This document shows positions 22,198 through 33,800 of a stretch of DNA of 64,000 nucleotides, piece after piece (the stretch's first letter is position 1; the number at the start of each line of letters is the position of its first letter). The stretch is from Beroe forskalii (taxonomy: Eukaryota; Ctenophora; Nuda; Beroida; Beroidae): contig WFMF01000030.1 of assembly GCA_011033025.1 (NCBI GenBank), positions 682,001 to 746,000 on the forward strand, read 5' to 3'. Made by a program: the position numbers and the translations under genes. The notes beneath the pieces were generated by a model, which made no database searches, was not told where the DNA came from, and saw only the letters and a program-made list of their open reading frames with translations.

Positions 22198-23772
22198 ATG
22201 GATGAAATTGTAGAAAATCTTCAGGCTGTGTCAGTGAAGCCCCCCTTCAAATATACATCTGTGAGTATTCTTCTCGGTCGCTTCTTCTTTTGGCACCATT
22301 CTGAGTTCTGACGGTAAAGCTTTGACAACTGCATTCTTTTTTAAATTGAAAGTACCTACAGATTAAATTTCCTGCTGGATCCTTCTTCCAGCCTCCAGTC
22401 AACAGTTTTGCACATAGTTCTAAACGCCATTCTCTAGCCCTTCACAAATAACCTTCCTCATTGCAGATTGAGAAGGGTGCTGCTGTCTTGGTTGTTCTTG
22501 GAGAAGTGGATGGGGTCTGTCATGTTTTACTGAACAAACGCAGTGAAAAGCTAAGGAGTCACCCGGGCCAGGTATTGCAAGTCTTTCAACTAATAGTATT
22601 GTTTGTTTCTCATCACTCACTCCTTTCGTTCCCCCTTCCGACTTTTGCTCCTCATTCCTCACTTCATTCCCCTCTCTTCAGGTTTGCTCCCCTTTCCATT
22701 CTTGTTCCTCATTCCTCACTTTGTTCCCTACTCTTCAGGTTAGCTCCCTTTTCCCACTTCCGTTACCCACTCTACATGTTCGTTCCCCTTTCCCCTCTTA
22801 TCCCCTCTCTACATGTTCGTTCCCCTTTCCGACTTTTGCTCCTCACTCCTCACTTTGTTCCCCTCTCTACATGTTTTTTCCCCTTTCCCACCTCTGTTTC
22901 TCTCTCTCTACATGTTCGTTCCCCTTTCCCACTCATATTCCCTCTCTACATGTTTGTTCCCCTTTACCACTTCTGTTCCCCTCTCTACATGTTCGCTCCC
23001 CTTTCCCACTCATATCCCCTCTCTCTGCAGGTTTGTTTCCCGGGTGGGATGCGGGAGGAGAGAGATGAGAGCGTGGTGGACACTGCTCTAAGAGAGTGTG
23101 AGGAGGAAACAGGCTTGTCACGTGAACATGTTTCTGTTATATCCGTCCTTCCTACTGTCAGGTGAGAAGTCTCTGTAAATAGCAACATTCTGGCTCTTTG
23201 GCGGACTGTTATTGTTGGATAACCTTTGTTTTTGAAATGCTATTCAACTTTTAAACCCTGATAACGATTGTAGATAATACCCCTTTTCACAAGTCTCCGT
23301 TTTCAGGGTGTATCAGAACGCATTGCCCCTCACCCCAGTCATCTGCACCATGTCTCCTAACTGTCTGACCACCCACCCCTTCACTCCCAATGCTGACGAG
23401 GTGGCTGACATATTCCACGTTCCTCTCAGCACATTCCTCAATCCAACGCCACCCTGCCGGACTAGCGACCCATCAGCTAATACGTGTCAATCTGGCGACA
23501 ATTCGTGCTCGGAAAATGGCCCATCATCAGGATTCAACGGCCTTGTTTCCTATCGTGTGGAGAAGAGCGATGGCTTTGACCGACACCATTTCAACGTGAA
23601 GTTTGATGGTAAAATATTCGATGTCGAGGGCATGACTGGTCACATTTGTATCTGCACTGCGATGGTGGGTCTGGGAGTTCCCCCTAGCTACCAGTACAGA
23701 TCACCATCTGAGTATTGCGTGTTTGATAAGTCTTTCTCAAAAACTATAGAAAACATTGTGGATTCTGTGTAA
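22198..23772 (+). CDS. Nudix hydrolase, NUDT7/NUDT8-like coenzyme A diphosphatase
   Basis: Four exons (22198-22260, 22467-22571, 23031-23161, 23307-23772) join in phase to about 254 residues. Exon 2 and exon 3 together give NKRSEKLRSHPGQVCFPGG, the signature upstream of the Nudix box in CoA pyrophosphatases. The Nudix box follows at once: GGMREERDESVV then ALRECEEETGL, i.e. G-x5-[DE]-x7-RE-x2-EE-x-G with Asp in place of the first Glu, as in NUDT7-type proteins. The known reaction is hydrolysis of CoA or acyl-CoA to phosphopantetheine and 3',5'-ADP in peroxisomes or mitochondria. I see no clear C-terminal SKL-type signal (the protein ends ENIVDSV), so location is open. The C-terminal exon has a Ser/Cys-rich insert (about residues 150-180). 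Confidence 0.85.
22590..23030 (+). repeat. Pyrimidine-rich minisatellite filling a Nudix intron
   Basis: Degenerate units built from CTACATGTTCGTTCCCCTTTC and CTCCTCACTTTGTTCCCCTCT repeat through most of the intron and end in the acceptor CTCTCTGCAG|GT. The long open frames across it are repeat artefacts. Confidence 0.75.
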
Positions 23773-24810
23773 TCTTTTGTACATCTTGTAAATAATCGTC
23801 ATTTGTTTTATATTTTACCTAATGTTGTGTATTTGCATAATCTTATTTGATTCATATGATAATTCAGAATATCCATGTTGAACATGAATCAAATATAAGA
23901 GATCCATCAAATTAAAGTTATGTTGATAATTTTATGTTAATCTTTTAGTTTATGATCTTTTCGATGTTTCAAAGTCGACCCAATCGATGGAAGGATCTAA
24001 TTATTGAAGCGTTTGCGCATTTTACCATTTCGCTGGCACAAGCAATGGCCCTCGTCAGTCTAATTTATGACCACAACAGAAACAAGTTACAACCAGCAAT
24101 ATTTTAATTTCATTTTTTCGAAACAAATTTGTAGTTTTTAATGATCTTTTCTTGCAATTGCTGTTGTATTTTATACATCTTTGTTGATTGTACTTGTTGA
24201 ACAGTGTCAATGTAATTTCATCTACAACTGGCAATCCGATTGCCCCCGAATTCAATCATGAATGACACAAGTTTCGTAATTACCACCCGCATGACACTTA
24301 GAGCCAGAGAATTCGATATTGTATATTGCATGACTTCTTTGTTCCTGGCATCATAACCTTTATTTATCAGGCTTTTACTAATATGATAAACTAATGTAAC
24401 CAATGATAAAAATTTAATTTATATCAATGCAGTTACTCAATTCATTTTTTAGAAATTAACTAAAAAAGTAAAAAGTTTCATCCTTCATAGACAAAGTACA
24501 AGATGTCATCCACCGAATGATAGTACCTCGCATCAGAAACTCAAATGCAAAATGGAAGCATTGGACAGCAATGGTACATGCATTACCGATAACTTTTATT
24601 TTGAATGTTCTTAGTGGTAATTATAACGTACCTCTCGATTTTATGGGAAAACTGAGTCGAAATGAAATTTATTTCTAGACCTCTAGAGTCTAGACAGATC
24701 ATATTATATAGCTCCTCGATAACAGTAGAAGCATCTAAACAGTATCTTATCTAAACAGGAACCCGGGATATGAAACATTTAATAATTTTGAAGTTTCTCC
24801 TTCGCCCCAG
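23773..24810. other. Intergenic AT-rich spacer, may hide ECM29 exon 1
   Basis: Only weak short frames are visible. The ECM29 exon at 24811 opens with two bases of a split codon, so a short start-codon exon ending in phase 1 must lie upstream, here or earlier; I could not pin it down. Confidence 0.4.
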
Positions 24811-27800
24811 GAATAGAGCGGGTGTTTTTGAGGCTTCTCAACTGTGATTCCGATGACGGACTCCAAGAAATCCTCGGACGTTTCCTGGTCCCAGTCCTTG
24901 CTGCTTTCCAAGCTAACAGCTCTCTGTTACCCAAGGTGAGGCAGAAGTTCACGAAAATGGTATTTTGAAATCGATTTTTGCCTCCTTCCGGATATTTGGC
25001 TGTCAATAATAATATTAAAGATTTGAAATTAATTAGAGCAGTATATTTAGTAGAATTGGATCACAAGAAGAATATGATACTTCCTACTGTCACTGACAGC
25101 AGTACCAGTGATCCCTCTTAATTTCAGCTGAACGAACTGCTGGGTCACGTGAACAAACGCCTCCTCCACCGGCCTGACGTGCAGCTGCCGTTCTACTCAC
25201 TCGTGGGTTTCGTGAGGGGAGAGGGCGTCACCTCCTTCTCTGTGGTAGGAGCCAATATCTGTAATTTTATCATTGTGGCAGACAAATGGCTCATACTGCT
25301 GCCCTTCGCAATCTATGAGCCCCGATGAGAGCTAGATAGAAACGCATAAATTTAATAATTTATACAGAAAGTTTTTTTTGTAATTTTCTGTGTTTCCTTT
25401 CAACAGTAATTGTGGATCAACTGCCACAATTGATAGGCAAATGCCTTTGATATTGATAAAGCAAATGCCTTATCCATAAGACTTTTGCCTCATGGAAAAA
25501 GCAAACGCCTTCTACGTAATAGCTTCTTTGTCATTGTGGTGTTTTCAGTTGGGTCACAAGTGCATTCCTGATTGGTTCATTATATTTCATTTCTTATCAA
25601 AGAATATACGAAAACAGTTTCTTTAGTGATTATGCATACGTCATTACCTCCCATAGATACATAGGTATATCTTGATTCTCCTCTCGCCAGCGATAGAGAT
25701 GTGGTGTCGCGCAGTGCGCAGAGGAAACATCGGTTTTGACCACCACCCCATATTCACCAAGTGGGCTAAACCTCTGATATTCGGATCCGGAGACCTCTAC
25801 CGCTTGACAGTGCGGGAAAGCCTCGCTCGGCACATCGAAACGGGCCCCGGTTTACTGGCTTACAACGAACTAGCTGCATCCCTCATCAGTAAGAAGCTTG
25901 ACAAGATACACATGCCGAGGAACCTGACCTACACCCGTCACCTGGTCGACATGGCGGACGGGGGCAGGGTTGCAGTCGACGAGATTACCCGACCTGATGT
26001 CGTCCCTGCCCCAGGACTCCCCAGCATAGTCTACTGCACCACTTTGGCAGCTACCTCCTACACCCCTCGCAGTCGCATGTGGTCGGACTTTTTCCTGAGA
26101 GCAGGCTTCCCCCGGGTTTACATTGTTAACCGCCGTGGAGCCAGCAAGGTACCCCAGTATAGCGCCGGCCTGACCATGCCTCTGGGCAAGTACAACGATC
26201 TGCCTGCTGTGATGGACTACCTGATTGCAAAGCAGCCACGTGACCAGTGGGTTTTAGCGGGGAATTGTTACGGTGCCAACTGTGTCTTGGAGTACCTGAC
26301 TCAGCCGGCGTCAGACAAACCGCAACTGCTCGGGGCAATAGTGGACAGCTTCCAGTTCGACTCCAAGAAGTTCCTTAAACTGCACTACGACTCCAAAAAC
26401 CCGTACTTCAGAATGGCAAAAGCAGCGTTCTTGAGCATTTTCATCGAGGAAGGACTAAATCGTGCTGCAAACGAGCGTGTTGATGACGAAATATCGCGAT
26501 TAGTCGATCGGAGCAAATTCAGAAACCTGGACGTTCGGAGTAATGCTGCCATCAGGACGGTCTATGAAGGACTGCTGTGTAAAATGTCACCGGACTACAA
26601 CATCCGAACTCAGGAGGAACTGCTTGCCCGTGGGTACCCTTACTACGATGACGATCACAAGAACTTCATGAGGATAAAGAAACCTGTTGCCATGATCTAC
26701 TCTCAGGATGATCCGATGTGTGCCTTCGACGACCAAATGGTCGGCACTCTGACGGAGAACCCGAACCTGTGTCTGTGGCTGTTTGCGGGCGGCGGTCACG
26801 TGAGTCACACCAGACGGGTGTTCCCCTACACTAACTTCATCAGGAACGTGTACCTGGAGAATTTGGCGCTGTTGCTACGGAAACAGGCGGAGCTGGCGGG
26901 CTAGAACCTTGTCGATATGACTGCGGAATATTTCGGGGATAGAACCGGTGATGGGAAACTTAAAATATTTTGATTCAAAGTCGTTGATATAACTTTTGAT
27001 ATTTCGATGTTTCCATAATGTTTATGTAGCCATAATGTTTCCATAGTATTTATGTAAATTGAAAATAAACCTTTTTCGCAATTTATCCTATTCATTTTTA
27101 TACTTTTATGATTGGATGTTGCCCATCCCGCATCCTTGAGGCGCAATACTCTGATGGAGACATGACATGATATGATATGATATATGGACCAAAATCCCCG
27201 AAGAAAAATCGATCTTCTTCGGGGGCGAGCGACGGCCTTGACGGGGATAGGGAATGCCTTACAAGTTTATGATCAGTTTCAGGAACAGCGTTTATTGATT
27301 ATTTACCGTACCTATTTTATATTTTCAAACCGGCCCCTTGAACGCCCACTCCCTTACAAAAACCCTACTCCCATCTAAAACTACTCGCTTTCAAAACCAA
27401 ACTCCCTTTCAAACCCCACTCTCTCCCAAACCCCACTCCCTTTCAAACCCCACTCTCTCCCAAACCCCACTCCCTTTCAAAACCCTACTCCCTCCCAAAA
27501 CCCTGCTTCCCTCCACGCCTTCTAGGCCCACCTCCTTCTCTGTGAACATGGGGGTGTTGTACGTTAAGAAAGCCTACGAGCGGCTCTCCCTTGAAGAACG
27601 TCTTTCTAACGTAGATCTTATGTTTAGCTGTCTGGACAATACGACAGAGTTCCAGTCTGAAGTGTGAGTAAGAACATCCTTAATTCACCCAACGTATAAT
27701 GGTACGAGCTAACCAAGTTGAAAGTTGTACAGTCCTTCCCATTGCCCAAAGTAACTACTAAACTACAATGACACATACAATAGATAGCATACCAATTATA

Positions 27801-30800
27801 CTCAGTGTTGTATGTGTTACGAAAATAATAAATTAATCATACAAGTTCAGCTATATTTCTCAGTAAACATAAATCTTAATATCGGTATATGCAGGAAATT
27901 TCTTAAATAAAAGTCGCAAGAATATCTCGCATAATACATAATTTTACCGCACACAAAGTCCATCTTTAGTAACGTCTAAGCGAAGTACCCAATCCTGATG
28001 GTGATGGAAGGTAAAGCCTAGGCAAAGTACCCAATCCTGATGGTGATGGAAGGTCGGGGAGGTCTAATATACTCCCCCTCCTTGCCCTCCTTCTCAAACC
28101 ATCCCTTGAGTGACTCCAGCTCCTCCATATGTCTGAAGAACAGGGTCACAGGCTTGTTGTTGATGCCCGCAAAGCAGCGCGGCACGAACGCGCGCAGGTC
28201 GTACAGGCACGCGTACGCGAGGAAGTCCGCGTAGACGGGCGCGGGTCCGCTGATAAGGGCGGAGGGAGGCGCGGTCTCTGTGGCGATCAGCAGGTTAATC
28301 TTGGGGAGGTTGAGGCGCATCCGGCGGCTGAAACGGTTGGTAGCGTAGTTCTCGTCGTAGGAAACCTCTCGCTCCGGGTCGTAGCAGACTTTGTTAATCA
28401 TCCAAGTCATCCTGGGGGTTTGTTTGAGGTATTTGTGGGTTTTTCAGAAATTGTATAAATTGTAAAGTAGCGATCGTTCATTATTGGTAATTGGTGATTC
28501 AATATTGAGGTAGCTTGATAAGAATGTTGGGATAGTTTTCGAAAGAACAAGCGATAGTGATCATTGTTTTTTGTGCCATCTAAATTTCGGCTGTATTCAT
28601 ATGTCAAAATACCAACCTATTCATCAAAAAGAAGAGCTCTGTCTCAATCTCTTCACAGCGTTCCAACTCCTTGGGATCCTCGGGCATGAGTTTGAGAATC
28701 CAAGCCAAAGACCGGCACAGCACGAAGTCCCTCGTCACTTTTCCATCCAAGTCGTAGATGTGAACAAACTTGTGATCTGGGAGGAAAACCTGTCAATTTT
28801 ACTGCCAAAGAGTCGATTTATTGATCAAAAGAATTTTTCTCTTTTACTGTCCTTCTCAAGCCACTGTTTATTCACCTATCCTTCCCATGTTCCTCCAGTC
28901 CGTTCTCTAGCTCCGTTACCTTACGTTGCATGATTATCTAGGGATCGAAATTTTGTGGGTTTGAAAATAGGGGCAAAATATGGGGATTTCTCTTAAAGGA
29001 CCCAATTTTTTCACATTATAAGGTAAGTCTATAAAATACATAGACACGCGCCTATCGGGTCCATTTTGGGATACTGCCCGAGGGCATAAGCCCGAGGGAT
29101 GTATCCGGTTTTTGCCCGAGCCCGTACGGCGAGGGTCTAAACCAATATGGACCCGATCAGGCAAGTGTCTATTTATTATAGACCCGCATGAAAACGTCAG
29201 AGGGTTCTATAATCAAGCAATTCCTCCTACCTTGCTGCTCATCAGTCAGCCAGTGCGGCGTATTGTCCATGTTGGGGGAGTGTATCTCCGGATCGTAGGT
29301 CACTCCGGCGTACCGTAACATCATCTTAGCCACCTTGGGCAGGTCCTCGTACTCTATCTTCCCAGACACTTTGTACGCAGGGTTGCGTGTGCTGTCGTAC
29401 TCTGCAAAGTTATAAGTCACTTGAAGTGGACTGTGGATAAAGTTTGTGCTCTGCAAAGATAAGAAGATACAGGAGAGTTTTTCTTGTCGTATTGGCTTAG
29501 TGGATTAAGTTTGTACCTACTTGGCAAAGATACAGAAGGTGTGACGTGGGAGTGGATAAAATTTGTGTTCTGCAAAGTGCAGCAAGTGGGGTTTATTAAA
29601 CGGGTTCACAGCTTCAATATCTCTGGATTATGGACGGTGCGAAAGGGCAGATCATTGAGTTCAAAGCCTGGTAGGATATGTGTCATGGTCGCTGTATGAT
29701 TCACCAAGAAAAAGCTAAAGAAGGGTCGAAAGAATATGGATAGGTACATGAGGTTTTATTGTATGGGACGTTAGAAAGATTAAAACAATTAACAAGCCCT
29801 AATTGCCGTTATATTGCCCCTTCATTTTGTAGAACGAAGACGTAAAATTTGTTCATCTTACCTGCTCGGAAAGCATCGGAATCCATCACTGCAATGTTTG
29901 CTGAATATCAAACTAAAACAATCGGGAGAAATCGAGGAGTTAACTGATTCATCTGATTTATTCCTCACTTATATATTTGCCCGTGTTATCTCAAATTATT
30001 CTTTCTTAATTAGCGCTCCTGTAATTAATGAAATTTAGTTCTAGGATGTAGTTAATTTCAAATAACGATCTGATTCATTTTGCAGGAAACTCCCAATATA
30101 CGCTTAGAGCATGGCTGGGAATGCGCTAATATAAATTATTGCACGAGGCGTAGCCGAGTGCAATAATTTGTATTGTCGCACGAGGAGCAGGCCGAGTGCG
30201 ACAATACCAAATTATTGCACGAGGCGAAGCCGAGTGCAATAATTTTATTAGCGTCATGACCATTTGCCATGCTCTTAGTGTATTAGCCAATGTGAGGAGT
30301 GCAATACTACTTATTATTGCACGCCTACAAGTACCCTCAAAATTGGCTAATAAAAGTTAATTGTGTCAATCTTATTGACTACCTCCGCTATTAATTTTGA
30401 TAAATAAGACTGCTAATTGATAGCATGTGATACCGCGCAATTTTCTCATCCATTTCGGAGTTTTAACATACAATTTCAACTGAGAGAAGTGCTTTAAAGT
30501 TCAAAACAGTTCGGGGCTCTTATACCCTATACCGTATAGTCTATACACCAAGTGACGTATACAAGTTTAGAATTAATATCATGCTACTGTCACATCACTT
30601 ATTTTGTTAGTATTCCACTGTAACCCGATGTTATCCCTCCCCGATCAGATTGCTGTCTGTTTTGCTGCCCACACTGGAAAAATTCACTATACCCAACTAT
30701 CTGGATAAGCAAGAAACGCTCCTCCCTTCGCTGAAAAGTAAAGTTATCTGCAGGAAGATATTCAACTTTTCTCTCAAGGCATGACTTAAATTTTACTGTT

Positions 30801-33800
30801 TATCTATAAAATACACGCGGCCATCGGGTCAACTTAGGATACTTCTAAGGGCATCGCAGGCCTCTCATTTCTGCTCCCCTTGGGGTGAACACTGCACACT
30901 GGACAGTGAGTTTTCATCACATACTTTCCAACCAATCAAAATCACCTTATCGCCCTGTTTCAGGTCATTCTCATGCCTTATGTGGCTCTTACAGATAAAG
31001 ATTCGTGGAAAACACAGTCAACACTCTCTGAAGCTAAGATCGCCGGTTAGATAGTCTTCAGATTCTTATATATTGATGAAGGGGTTGGGTAGAATTCCGT
31101 GGGAGGGGAAGGGTTGAATTCCTTGGGAGGGGAAAGGTTGAATACCGTGGGAGGGGAAGATATTTCAGTGCTGCTATAAGAAAGCAATAGAAAGTTATAG
31201 AAAGCTAGAATAAGCTCATATTAATCAGATATCATAACAACCTCCTCAATTGAACTTTCATGGTCTTTGGTAACTCACCATGTGTTTTCACTCTTCTCTA
31301 TTTGTACAGGCATCCTAAAGCACGTTCCCACCCTGACCCCTGACTCTCTGGAGGGAGCTAAGCATACCCTCGTGCACCTCGTGAGCTGTGAGGCCTTCTC
31401 CCACCACCCGGCCCTCGTGGTGGCTTTCCTCGTGATCGCACAAGCCGACACTCGCTGCAAGGTAAGCGACACTCGCTGCAAGGTGAGCGACACTCGCTGC
31501 AAGGTGAGCGACACTCGCTGCAAGGTGAGCGACACTCGCTGCAAGGTGAGCAACACTCGCTGCAAGGTGAGCGACACTCGTGATAGCGCAGGCTGACACT
31601 CGCTGCAAGGTGAGCGACCCTTGTGATAGCGCAGTCCGACACTCGCTGCAAGGTGAGCGACCCTTAAATGATAGCGTAGCCCGACACTCGCTGCAAGGTG
31701 AGCGACATCGCTGCAAGGTGAGCGACACTCGCAGCAAGGTGAGCGACCCTCGCTGCAAGGTGAGCGACCCTCGTGATAGTACAGGCTGACACTCGCTATT
31801 ACGTTTTAAAACTGGTGAGTGTAATTCCACATGGTTCGTAGGTGAGCGTAATTCCACATGGTTTATTGTAGGTAAGCGATGCAGCGGAGAGCAGGAGCAA
31901 GAAGATGCGGAACGCTGTCAACTGGGAAGATGAGGGGGTGGTGGTCCTTTTCTACGGACTGTTTCTAGGACAGGATAAACTACCCGCCAAGGTAAGGAAA
32001 TGTTGATTTTTGTAAGGTGGAATAGTCTCCCTGTCTGTGCTCATAATATGGACAGAAGACTCTCTCTGTCTTTCTGTCGAGATATTTCCTGGTACCATCC
32101 CATCAAATAAACACATGTTCTCATCTTAGAGATAAGAGATCCAAGATGATATGACCCCCTCTTACACTAAAACCAGTGTCTGATCCCGGTAATCCCTTTA
32201 TTCCTAATGATAGGTACGGCACTTGAGTCACGGTTTCAAAGCGGGTAGTCTACGCCTCAAGATGAAGCTGGTGCCCATGCTAGCTCTCTCTACCTACGCA
32301 GCCAACCTATTTCCTCTCAACGTCCAGGTGTCGTATGTATTTCGCACCATATTGTGTTCGTATATACTGCTGAATTATTGGAAGTATCCAAGAAACATGA
32401 CCAATCTACCGTGAAATTCTGCGCGGAATAAACAGCGGAATCATACCATGGAATTCGGCGCGGAGTCCTAAAAGTCCCAGTGTAATTCTTTTTCTTTCAT
32501 GTGTGGATCATGGAAATCTTCTATAAAGAACGTTCTTTTTGATATTTTCCAAAAGAGTATTCTCCGCATCCTGAATCCACTATTAGGTGGTGTTTGGAGG
32601 GCTGTTTGGAGAGGACGCGAATAAGCAGCTGAACCTCAGTACCGTGCACTTTGTGCACAAGATCAGCGAGGATGCTTCGGACTCAGTGCTGCAAATTATA
32701 GGTTGGTCTGTTTCAGTGGATCAATTTCAAATAACTCAATCCGTAAAAATTATGGACGAGATTATAGTCCACGCATGCGGTGAGTTTAACAACAGATTGG
32801 GGGTGGGGGTCGACATATTCTTTGTTTAGGTAAATGTTCTGTTTTTGTTGAAAAAAACAGAAAAACAAAAAAAAGTACAAAAAAACAAAACAAAATCAAT
32901 TTGAATGAAAAACATAAAAGAAATAAAAAGCAACAAGTTATAATACAGATGTAACCATTCCCGCCCTGGAGTTAAAGCATCAGCTAATAATTCCAGACCA
33001 GACAGTATAGGAAAGGTGGGCAATGTGATTTAATACATGAAGATTGATAATTTTATGTTTTCAATCAGATGATCTGATGATATTCTGGACAATTAAAACA
33101 GTATATAAGGATATAACACCAATAATAATAAACTTGTAAATGTCAATGAATTCAGGATCACTTAAATACTATCCACATGATCGTCTGACATGTTGTCATC
33201 TGACATTCCTTTCAACTGTTATCTGTCCCTTCAGCATGCCTTGTAGTGAGTTTAATTGTAGTGAGTTCGAAGGCATTACTTACTGGTTCTGCTGCTTCAA
33301 AGGCATTATCAACTGGTTTCGGTGCTCTAGGGACTGTGAGTGTGGCCCTACTCCTAAAGTCGAGCATGTCCTTCATATCCTTGACGCAGGTGTAAGAGCA
33401 GAAGGAGTTCAGTATGAGAGGGTTGATGACGGAGTTGAAGGGGTTGATGACGAGGGAGAAGACAGAATACCAGGCAGTGGCATCCAGCTGATACAAGGAG
33501 TGGAGCATGCACACCATCAGGAAGGGGATCCAGCAGGCGAAGTCAGTGAGGATGATGATGGTAACCTTCCTCTGGACAGTATTCATCCTTTCCTTTATCA
33601 CCTTCCTGGTCTCCTTGTCAGCCACAGCAGGGGCACTGCGCGAGGTTTGTCTTCCGATGACGATGTGTGAAATTGCAATGAAGAGAACACAAAAGAAGGA
33701 AAGGATGTGGAAACTGAGCACGAAGCCGAACTGGGGATCCTCAACCGTTACAAAATATTTGAATATACACGCAGCATCGTTGCCGTAGAACTGCAGTTTA

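Noticed and set aside
22461-23165. A 234-codon frame apparently extending the Nudix gene
   Set aside because: It reads through a pyrimidine-rich minisatellite intron; splicing 22571 to 23031 restores the known NKRSEKLRSHPGQVCFPGG signature.
31441-31780. CRISPR-like regular repeats
   Set aside because: Repeats are contiguous 21 bp units without unique spacers, in an animal intron; they are tandem copies of a splice donor.
31315-31857. Long minus-strand frame of repeated HLAAS/SPCSEC peptides
   Set aside because: Antisense translation of the 21 bp splice-site array.
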